Shown: positions 54,622 to 64,000 of the stretch, piece after piece | How positions within the stretch are numbered: position 1 is the stretch's first letter | How the letters are laid out: each line of letters starts with the position of its first letter | Assembly (NCBI RefSeq): GCF_000150275.1 | Contig: NW_002060943.1 | Coordinates: forward strand, 1,608,628-1,672,627 | Reading direction: 5' to 3' | DNA: 64,000 nt | Source of the DNA: Trichoplax adhaerens | Lineage: Eukaryota > Placozoa > Uniplacotomia > Trichoplacea > Trichoplacidae | Notes under the pieces: model-generated | What the model was told of the DNA's origin: nothing | What the model saw: only the letters and a program-made list of their open reading frames with translations | Databases searched by the model: none | Made by a program: the position numbers and the translations under genes

Positions 54622-57594
54622 TTATAAGTAACTACAAATATCTGCAATTCTTCTAAATTTAGTCCAACACGTGTAGAAATCAATGGTAGTATTATGGTAG
54701 CTTTTATTAATCGATGATTTATAAGTATACCTTGCTTTTGTTTGAGTTTTAGACCTTGTGCGAGACATTAGAATTATAACGATAAGTAATATGAGGATAA
54801 CAGCACCAGCAGCACCCAATCCGGCCAATGTCACCACTCTAAGTACTCCATGGATGCTTTGACACTGAAAGTGAGTGGGATTTGCAGCGCAGAGGATATC
54901 TTGTACAGAGCTTTAAATATATAAATACTTCATATTACCAACAACAGGTTATATATTAGCTACAAATTATCGCAATATAGACTATCTTAAACTGATACTA
55001 AATAAATTGAGACGGCTATTCAACTTCAGTTCATCCTATAATGTGGTACCTTGGATTATCGGAACAACTCCAGGCAATATTTCGTTGTTGAATGAGATCT
55101 TGTAAAGTTTTGATAGAACCAGCACCGCATCGTTCACTAGGAATAAAATTGAATACAAGCAATTCTCACTAACTTGCTAGTAAAGTTCTCTTAATTGATG
55201 ATTTGTAGCTAAAATATGGTACATATGTATCCAATGAGCACTAATCTAATGGATAATTATAATCGATGCTAATAAACACGAGACTCCTATTCATATTAAC
55301 AATAATATGGGGTTATTACCTTTGATTTACTTTCATATCAAGATCATGAACCACTATGATTTCGATTTTATTTACTTTACTAGGTGATAAATTAGGAAGC
55401 TCATATCTGGCAAAAAAGCTATCATTTATTTTGATCATTAGTTAACATCAATTACATGGTAATAGTGATAATATACTTAATATCTGAAAAAAGAATGGAT
55501 AGAAACTGCTATGATCAAAGGTTGAAACAACGCTATCTTTATAAAGATAGTAACTGCAATTGCAATACTTCCAAACGTAGAAAATACGCTGCTTACCTAT
55601 AGGGAGCAAATGCTGGAATGCGGCTAGAATTGAGTAGAACTCGAACCGTTCCGCTTGAACCTTGAGCAAACTAGATATAAATATAATAATAAAAGTGAGG
55701 GCTGGAAATTTATTCTTTGCCAACATGATATGCGAATAAACAGACTTGCTGTTAATAGCAGTTTCGTAAAAATTCTTCGTGTTAAGTATGCACGTATGCT
55801 GATATCATATTAAATACATTAATTAATATACCATATTTGAACAATAAATCATAGACACTAGATCATAGGAATAAAATATTTATAATTAGTGACTGTTAAA
55901 TAATTATTGATTGATGTGTATTACTGCTTACCCAAGTCGACATTTTAGACCAAAAAATTCCAGAATTTTTGTTATTACAATGTTGAGGATCATGGCAGTC
56001 ATTGTAGTTGATACCAGGCAGGGCTAGTTGCCCGCACCAACTAAGACTATTCACTAAATATCTTGTTAAGTGGAAGATAAAATTCGATAATTAAATTTAG
56101 CATGATCAACAATTAAAGCTATTTGAAGAGTATAAATTTCTTATATTAACTCGGCAATGAATATTTTCTGAGTAGCAAACAATTCATGCATATACGTCTT
56201 ATAAATCAATCATTTCTTGCAGTATAGTTGATTAACCAATTAATTATCAAGCCTAATAATTTTGATTAAGACATTTGAAAACTTCCAGAAATAAGTTAAT
56301 AAGTCTTATTCATTTATCAATATTAGGCAACATTATTTAAATGACAAAATTAGAGTTTTATAGCACCTTTCTCTAAGTATCAAAAAGACTGTTTATAGAT
56401 TTTCAAATCTATAATTGAAGTTAAATTTAACTGAGATATATATATGTTACGGTCAATCTCCGGAACCAGCCATTCCCTATGACTGACCGAGCAACTTCGG
56501 AAATAGCCGAATTGCTCGGTCATGTCCTAGGAATGGATTTGCCATGATGTACTGTTCACTGTATTTAAGGGATACAGATGTTTGGATTAAGTGATTAATA
56601 TTTATCGGTGTTTGCTTATTATGCTAACCAAAAAACTATAACGCAATAGTAAGGTATGATATATTCCAATATCCTTATTGATATGTAACTATGTGCTGTG
56701 AAATCAAATTGAATCAGATGCAAATAGATTAGTAACTACGCAATAATATACTCAATTTATTTATTCTTATATAGATTTAATTAGATGCAAAAAACTAGAT
56801 ACTATTTTATAAATTAATAGAAACGTGTCGTATATCTGCTAACCCAGGAAAAGTATTTTCCAATGTTTCTAGATTTTTAACAGCTCTGATGTAGAGGTGT
56901 GCAAAGCTATAAGTTCCGGACCAAAACACAGACTATATCAGTAGAAAAGCATATTAAAAATTTTCCGTTAGTACGCTGTATTGAATAATCAGGCTAAAAG
57001 TGAGGAGAAAATTTTATTACCTATAAGTTAATATAATAGGCCACAAAGTAATGTACTTTTGCCTAAAACTATATTTAAATCGCTCTTGCAGTACATTTCA
57101 AATTATATTTTTAATTTGATAAAATTATTCTTTTAAGATATTGAGTTTAGCGATAGGAAAAAGAATTGTTAAAATATAACTAGAATTCACTCAGGTAGCA
57201 ATGATGCTACGCCTATGACCACTTAAGAGATGAGACTAGCCCTTCTATTAACCTGAAGCAATTTACAAAGTGATATATTGAAAGATTGATTATTCTAGCA
57301 ATATGTAATAATGAGCCTAGAATCATACCGCATCTTTAGTATAGGCACAGAAACTTCTTTAATAAAGTTATCATATTCACTTGCATTAACGGCACAAGGT
57401 TCTTTAAATGCAAACACACGGCTGAATTGATTCCATACGTGAATACAATCAACTTGACGTTGCAATTTATTTACAGCTTGATATTCTGAACAACGGCCAA
57501 TAAAGATTTCTTGGATGCGAGCCGTTGATCCATGAGCTAAAGACCAATCAATATAAAGTGTAATGATTACGATAATGGATGCGATCAATTTCAT
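54622..57594 (-). CDS. Second ADP-ribosyl cyclase (CD38/Aplysia family), splice conflict after exon 1
   Basis: Exons: 57594 to about 57334/57329, then 56932-56844, 56061-55932, 55670-55597, 55418-55320, 55136-55050 and 54910 to 54731 or 54622. Exon sizes and phases from exon 2 on match the first cyclase (89, 130, 74, 99, 87 bases). Exon 1 carries a signal peptide and EIFIGRCSEY plus VWNQFSRVFAFKEPC. Exon 2: SVFWSGTYSF and ETLENTFPG, keeping the CD38 E146 glutamate. Exon 3: YLVNSLSWCGQ and GIFWSKMS. Exon 5: SFFARYELPNL, with the catalytic Glu and the Aplysia-type FF (F174 position). Exon 6: ERCGAGSIKTLQ. Exon 7 has a membrane segment (GAAGAVILILLIVIILM) and basic stop-transfer residues, so this too is type I. 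Exon 7 may end at a donor (AAG|GTATAC, 54731) or read on to TAA at 54622. The only GT donor near the end of exon 1 leaves phase 2, but exon 2 needs phase 0; see findings. Confidence 0.85.
56470..56536. repeat. 67-bp hairpin-forming inverted repeat in cyclase-2 intron
   Basis: Two arms of about 30 bases (56470-56500 and 56507-56536) pair almost completely around the loop AAATAG: CCATTCC...TGACCGAGCAA...TTCGG against CCGAA-TTGCTCGGTCA...GGAATGG. It lies in the 782-base second intron. It looks like a small palindromic mobile element (MITE-like) or a structured RNA; it is the most GC-rich spot in the intron. Confidence 0.7.
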
Positions 57595-60280
57595 CTTGAT
57601 GCGATTTTATGTCTACTGAGAAGTAGCAAATTGCAGGTTCTTCCTAGCGAATCAAAAAATGAATGATGATGCTGATACCATAGATATCGATTTAGAATGC
57701 TTGCTGTGAAGAGTTGTTTCTATATATATGTAAGTGTATACCATCCAAACTAATTATATATTCTATAGCTTTTCATAAAGAAATAGAAGGGAGACATTGT
57801 TTTTTTCTCACGTTAGCAAATATTTTAACGTTTAGTCATGATTTACATATTACGAAATGATATCAAGCTGTCAATTATTCGAACTGAAATTATGCTAGCA
57901 TTCAGGTCAAAGCAGCGTAAGAGATCTTGTGATAACACATAGGAATATCTTTATCAAATACTAATGCACCACAACGAGTTGGTAGCCGATTTTAAAATTT
58001 TTCGAGTCTAAAATAAAATTTTAATTTTAGTTTATTTATCATAGGAAAAATAGACTTTGCATTATACCGCTGGATTCATTGAAATAAAAATCACTTGCAA
58101 ACAGTGGAACTAGTTTTCTACGATTTTAGAAAGAAAAATTGATAAGCCAAGAACTGATTATACCCATACAGTTGAAAATAGCGGTCTGTAAAGTTTATCG
58201 GTATATTGACATCACATGCACTTTTAATTTAATTAAGTATAACCTGGATTCAATTTGGCTTAACTTAATTAAAGATTTTTATCTTGAAGCAGTACTTAGA
58301 CCACTAACTACAGGTTGTGTAAACATTATCAAGCCCAAATATATAAAGGTAATATATTAAGATATACCGAATCGTAAGTACTATATTTACTGCATCAACC
58401 ACAGCATTATACCGTATGTAGTCGCTAATTATTTGGAGATTCAAAATTCTATACGTCTTATCATAAATAGCGCTTTCAAAATTAAGAGAAATAAATTGCT
58501 TTTACGGGTTAAGAAAGAGTAACTATGCTAAAGTATACGTTTAATTTGAGTTAATTAAATAAATTAACCAAAAAATTACATGCTAACTCTTCAATAATTG
58601 CTTGTAATGAAATAGTAGCTGATACCCTTTAATTAGAATTATCAATTCTTTAATTCAATTTCAATTCAAGGAGATAAGTCTATTGCTGATAATGCGAGAT
58701 ATGCTGTAAAGTAAAAAGATTTCCTCCATTTCGAGAAATTACTAAAGCGCTATTAAGACTCTGCAATTTTAGAGACAATAGTGTTAAATGCTTATAAATT
58801 TCACGTATGTTAATGAAGAAACAATAGTGAACTCTAGTAGAGTCAATTAAAATATGAATAGCTAATTACCGATGTTAAAATACAATATAATAAATAAGTT
58901 TTCCAGTAACGGTGTTTACTATCCGTCATCCATACGAACCATAGGTAGACTCCCACGGTAAGTGATTAAAGGTTAAGATTGTTGACAAACTTGTAAATCA
59001 GTTCAAGAAATCACGTTTTTATCTAATCATTATCACGCTGAAAATAATTCAATAGATTGCAAAAAAACATTATTCATTATCTTTATTTGCTACGCAAAAA
59101 TAAACTAGTTTGCAAACATCGCATTGCACCTTAATTACAGATTGTACCATCGATATAGTCTAGTCAATTTAATGGCAACATGATTTACCATCACTAATTA
59201 CCCCGCAAAAATAAACGATTGAATAATTAAAATTCACGTGCAAAATATATTTGTGCCTTTCTATGAAGTGAAAGCCATCTAAGGCATTAGTATCTTATAG
59301 AACTACTAGTAGATAAAATAAAATGCTTAATAATTTTATCATATCCAATTTTATGTTAATCTGTTACTAATGCTCTTATGTAATTATAAGAATATATTTT
59401 TTAGAGAATTTTTTATAATGCACACCCTCTCTTAGGTTGCATAGATAGCTGTATTATAAACGTTAATCAATTTTTATATGTCCAAGAGTTGAACCTATCT
59501 ATTTATTCGAAGTTACTTTATTAGTGATGATAATCGAAGCCAAAATTGACACAGAAGTATCATTTGAAATTTACTTATGCCAGTCTTGGTGTCCATGTTA
59601 ATTCAAATGTGTTTTACTATCGCCATATCTCTACCTTGTACTTTATTTTTTTAGAATACAAATAAATTAACAATACATACAGCAGTGGAGAATTAATAGC
59701 ATTAGCTATAATTATTCCATAAATCGGTAGCCAACACATTACTTCTTAGCAAATTAATTAATCAATGATGGTGGTCATCATGAACCTCTAATACTAATCA
59801 ATAAATAATGTCTTCGATTAAGTAAACAGTCTAATTGGCAGATGATAGGTAGACGCAATCTGTTATGTACAATAGCATCGGTAATATTTGCGTTCTATGA
59901 TAAATAAGCACCATTGAAACAGTTCTTAATCATTAAAGGGCATGAGATTGATGATGTAAGCAGATTACCTGAGGATAAATGCCCACAGATAGAACAGCTT
60001 CGTCATTGAACTCGAAGAAAGCTACTAGGATGACTTAACAATAATTTTTTCAAGTTATGTGACATGAAGAGCTCATTAAAGATTTTATGCAGGCTGAACT
60101 TTCTAGTGGCCTATTCCAGGAGAGAATACGACAAAATGAAGCATTACTAATTCTTGATATGAACGAAAGATTTCAAAATATATTGTAATGAAATGAAAAG
60201 TGTAGAGATCAAGCTACAAAACTTTAACAAACTTTGATTCTACTTTCGTTGCACTCCGGTCGACTTAACGCTAATACTTT
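57595..60280. other. AT-rich upstream DNA of the second cyclase, no gene recognised
   Basis: The first few hundred bases should hold the promoter of the second cyclase, but no clear site is visible. The 73-codon plus frame at 58139-58360 has no supporting motif. The remainder is plain AT-rich sequence. Confidence 0.4.
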
Positions 60281-60289
60281 GACACCAAA

Positions 60290-61185
60290 TAAAATTTGGG
60301 GAAATAACCGAACAACAATTTATTTCACAACAAAAATGGAGAGAAGTATAGACCGAACAACCTTACAAATACTTAGCTTTAAGTATCATTAAAATAAATG
60401 ACAGACTTAAAAACTGTCAACGACCAAACAACCTTTCAAAAAGAAGAACGTTTTAACATACGACAATTCGACCCCGAAGGCCTTTTAAATTCAACATGTT
60501 CTTCAAATAAAATCTTCTTCTACTCTCTCTCTAAATTTTCTAATTGCACTATCATTTATAGGCTTCGTAGAGCCGTCTGAGGTATTAAAAACTAAACATT
60601 TGCTAACCAATTCGCACCAATCGCTCTTAAGATCCGTTTTAGAAAACTACTTTGCATCATTTAAGAAAACAAAAATCATTCAAAGTTCAGACACAATTTA
60701 CCCTACGATTCCCTTACAAAACACTATAAAAGTAACAAGCTAACTATAAAAATACATCAAACTTCATTTCTAACATAATTTCTATCATTAATACACTATA
60801 AAAGTCTAAAAATCAACCTTTAAACATCAAAATTTAGTCATAAAAACAACATTCTAACTACCTAACAATCAACACAACCTCTGCCAATTTCCATCTTATT
60901 TTCTATTTTCCTCACTAAATCTCCTAATGTGACTTCAAGTCACGTCATAAAATTCCAAAGTTTCAAATTCATAACAAAAAGTCCAAATCTCAAAAATCAA
61001 CTCTTACGATATTTTTCACAAACAAAAATCCAAAAATTAAAACAGAAAAATTATAATTCAGACATAAATTAAAAATAAACCCGACCGGTTCCAAAACAGG
61101 AAAATTATATCGGACACAAACCCGACCGGTCCCAGAATCCGAAAACTATATCGGACACAAATCCGGAAAAATTCGGTTTTATAAA
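60290..61185. other. Strongly G-poor, C-rich strand-asymmetric block
   Basis: From about 60290 the plus strand almost loses G: the 60 bases at 60841-60900 contain 18 C but one G. The asymmetry ends sharply after a short tandem repeat at about 61078-61180. It includes a 60-codon plus frame (60398-60580) with no recognised motif, which I do not call. Such skew marks a distinct inserted element, a strongly transcribed strand or simple decay of a low-complexity element. Confidence 0.6.
61078..61180. repeat. Short GC-richer tandem repeat at the edge of the skewed block
   Basis: AAACCCGACCGGTYCCA followed by a GAAAAYTATATCGGACAC segment occurs twice (starting about 61077 and 61126), and TATATCGGACACAAATCCGG closes the array. 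Period about 49 bases. ACCGGT is a palindrome within each unit. Confidence 0.65.
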
Positions 61186-61740
61186 GATCACAGTAATCGC
61201 TTATCAAAAATTTATATGACTATTACAACTACTTTTCTGACATTAGTATCGCTTAGTATTCGCGAGTATTGACAGTTGATGTTTTAGCGTCAGATTGTAC
61301 TGTAACTGTACAAGTATAGACTACATTACAGTACTTTATCGTCATCTCATGTTATAAATCCCCTTTCTCTAAGGATAGGGTTTTGCTACTAAGTCAAATT
61401 TCTTTACAATTTGAATAGACGATGAAACGCCCTTTCTTTAGATTAGGCATTTGCTCTATAGGGCTACTTCTATAGTAATCTATATAATACCTTGCAAAAT
61501 AATGAAGATGAAAAGATGGCGATATGATGATTTGGCAGGGTAAAACTTAAAGGCACTATCACTTTGTAGGTATTTTCTATAGTAAAATAATACTAATTAC
61601 ATACTAAAAACTACAAAGGACTCTACTTTTAGTCCTTTTACTACATATATCAGGAGCTCTAGATATTAAGTTATACTGTATTTCTAGGGAAGTACATTAT
61701 GGTGCCATTTAAATTTTAATTATTACCGGCCGGTACCATG

Positions 61741-61880
61741 ATTACGTAATTTTAAATTTTTTGAAGTACAATTTTTTCCTTAAAATTATTTCTCACCTCA
61801 TTGTTCTTAAGGTCATTAGTAGATATGATGCAATCGATTTGAATTAGGTCGAGGCGGTTGATGCGAAGTAATTTATGTAC
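61741..61880 (+). repeat. Dispersed direct repeat, copy A
   Basis: It shares with 62503-62660 the ordered words TACGTAATT, CTTARAATTATT, TTCTTAAGRTYATTA, and the long identical run ATCGATTTGAATTAGGTCGAG followed by GGTTRATG and AATTTAYGTAC. Two copies lie about 770 bases apart in the same orientation. Confidence 0.65.
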
Positions 61881-62502
61881 TGTTACGGTGTTGCCTTATC
61901 ATTAGGATAGTTTAAAAAGTACAGTAGTAGCTAGTATGGAGAATATCCATATTTGTAGTGCTAGGTAAGATAAGTAATGCCTTAACGTGGATGTTGTTTG
62001 TGATAGTTCATTACATATTTGATATTGATTGTTATTGTGTGATAGATAGCAATCAGTAAGATGATTCAAGTTCTAGTTGATGATAGTTGAATTGGACAAC
62101 CTACGAGCTTAGATTAAGATTAAGTATGAGTAAGAGATTCAAAATATTTACTGATAGAAAAGCTACGTAAGGAACATCTCAGTTCGAGATATTTCTCCTA
62201 GTAAGGCATAATAATAATACTGCTGCTTTTTACAAACTAGACGGCTCCTATATAAACGGGAACATTTGAGTTGAGTGGGGCGGTAAAAAGTTGTAGATGT
62301 ATCTTAGCTAATAAAAGTTTTATCTTTACAGTATTTTGCTGTGTGTATTTAACATTAAGTAAAAGGGCGTTTAAGTCAGTAGCTACTTATAGACTTTTAC
62401 TGTACGTTACCTTGTTGCAGAAGTGAAATTGTGACATGTACATATCTAAATTATTCTATTGATTCTAGTCCAGGCTAACATGTTATACGCGAAGTCGCTT
62501 AT

Positions 62503-62660
62503 ACGTAATTATATGTCGTAATTGCATAACTTAGAGTTTTTATGAGGTACAACTTGACCTTAGAATTATTCATCACCGTATTTATTCTTAAGATTATTAA
62601 CAAATGTGATACAATCGATTTGAATTAGGTCGAGATGGTTAATGTGCAATAATTTACGTA
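62503..62660 (+). repeat. Dispersed direct repeat, copy B
   Basis: Second copy of the repeat at 61741-61880; the identical core runs GATACAATCGATTTGAATTA here against GATGCAATCGATTTGAATTA in copy A. The DNA between the copies contains the segment at 62365-62440 that also resembles 53140-53300, so a mobile element with long direct repeats is possible but unproven. Confidence 0.6.
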
Positions 62661-64000
62661 CATATCTAAATTACTGTAATGATTCTAGCCAAGCTAGGAT
62701 ATTATATGCAAAGTACCGGTAGCATATATACAATTATAGAGTAAACGCGTATCTTAGGATTACTTTTTGACTTCATAATACGATCCAGCGCAATCATCAT
62801 GAACACTAGGAGACATGCAAATATAGTGTGCGTTTAAACTGCCTGTTATGCTGCAGATGTTAATCAGGTACTTTATTTTTAAGTCTATGAAATCATTCTG
62901 CAGCTCTCATGTTACGATGGTAGTGAATAGGTTCTATAACCCCTTCGGTTTGCAATTACGAACTCGGAAATTAGAGTTATTAGAGTTGAGCAAATTCCTA
63001 ACGTGACTCAGCACTACCGCACCTCATTTACTACTGTAATTAGCTGGAACTACTACAAAGACCCATGAATATATTAGTCCTGTACATTACGGTCCTTCAA
63101 TGATTCTTTTTCTAGAATCAGAAGTTAGTCAGGTGATACTTGGTAACAATACACGAATATACTTAAAGTATACCTTCACGGACACTTAACTACTGTACAT
63201 AGGCTTCTGAAGTAATCTTTATGTAAATAAGAGAACTATCGTAACAAAATAATGCCTCTACCCCCAAAAATCACTACTTGCAGGTTTGCAAGTGAATTTC
63301 CTTCTATAAAGTCTAGATAATTAATATATAATTATCTAAGTGTTGAGGAGAACTAGGCGTAACATAACTACTATTAGATAAGGTTAAAGAAATTTAGCTA
63401 AAACAAGATTAGCTATAATGTTATTCATATTCGTGTAGATAGCTACTTACATACATCATGTCATCGAAATTATATTAATGCTGTTTATGTGTAGCTAAAC
63501 TATAAGTTAGATGGTACTTTAATTGCATTGGAGAATCATAGCTCAGTTTGAGTATAGACTTGCGATTGGAGTATTCTACTGATGACCGGGTTTGTTGGTA
63601 ATCAGAGTAATATAGTAGGGTAGATGCTGATAACATTACTTTGGGCAATAAACACCTTACTTTGCTCAAACCCTATTCCGATATAACTAAAATACTAGCA
63701 CTTGAATTTTAGACAATAAATGAATGTTAGTAATTTATGAAGAGTTAACCTCCGATCTTATAGCAGCTTTGAGTGGATCAGGATTAATTATAACACCTAT
63801 CAATCAAGAAAGTATGCTTTTAACGTAAATTATTTATTAAGGCAAGTACAATAACCATATATGCGCAGACATGCTGAAAGTAACTGGCTTTCCAAATAAA
63901 AAAGTTGCAAACTAAGGATACAACGGCTACTCCGGTGAAATATAATAACACGATAAAGGCATCGAAATATTCTTAACTAGGCAACCCATATTATCCTGAA
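62661..64000. other. Intergenic DNA to the window end, nothing recognised
   Basis: Less AT-rich than the central window and without exons that I can support. The minus frame 63475-63669 has no motif. Confidence 0.4.

Noticed and set aside
55448-55726. 92-codon minus-strand frame with a signal-peptide-like start
   Set aside because: It reads cyclase exon 4 in the wrong frame and runs through the intron.

Overview
The window looks like nuclear DNA of an early-branching animal. It is strongly AT-rich, all recognisable genes are split by short GT-AG introns (the exceptions being one single-exon gene), and the recognisable genes are animal ones: an ACSL3/4-type acyl-CoA synthetase, WASH complex subunit 3, BORC subunit 5 and two ADP-ribosyl cyclases of the CD38/Aplysia family. 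A placozoan (Trichoplax/Hoilungia-like) fits best, but this is inference from composition and gene content, not proof. The standard genetic code reads all exons. Exon models were assembled by hand from splice signals, reading phase and family knowledge; no alignment could be run.

Layout. 1-3557: no exon recognised. 3558-6558 (+): 13 exons giving the C-terminal three quarters of an ACSL3/4-like long-chain acyl-CoA synthetase; the N-terminal exons were not found. 7879-10247 (-): complete seven-exon WASHC3 (CCDC53). 11688-12251 (+): single-exon BORCS5 with an N-myristoylation signal, divergent from WASHC3 across a 1.4 kb spacer rich in GTACTGTAC-type palindromes. 12252-31100: gene-poor, AT-rich, with signs of small secreted proteins: a two-exon precursor at 15772-16580 ending in a six-cysteine inhibitor-cystine-knot pattern directly after a dibasic site, a second secreted acidic precursor at 25099-27508, and isolated exons on the minus strand (26.1 kb, 31.0 kb, possibly 13.6 kb). 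31.9-41.0 kb: several degenerate tandem-repeat arrays (about 190, 110, 120 and 170 bp units) plus one orphan SnoaL/NTF2-like exon at 34.6 kb. 45501-57594 (-): two tandem ADP-ribosyl cyclase genes with the same seven-exon layout and internal intron phases. 57.6-64 kb: no gene; a strongly G-poor block, a short tandem repeat and a dispersed direct repeat.

Functional themes. The cyclases would make cyclic ADP-ribose/ADP-ribose from NAD. Unlike CD38 (type II) and CD157 (GPI-anchored), both are predicted type I membrane proteins with a signal peptide and a C-terminal membrane segment. The pair has diverged at two positions known to set the cyclase/hydrolase balance, and the downstream copy's neighbour (gene 2) has a splice-phase conflict after exon 1. 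WASHC3 (endosomal actin) and BORCS5 (lysosome positioning) are divergent neighbours that both act on endolysosomes.
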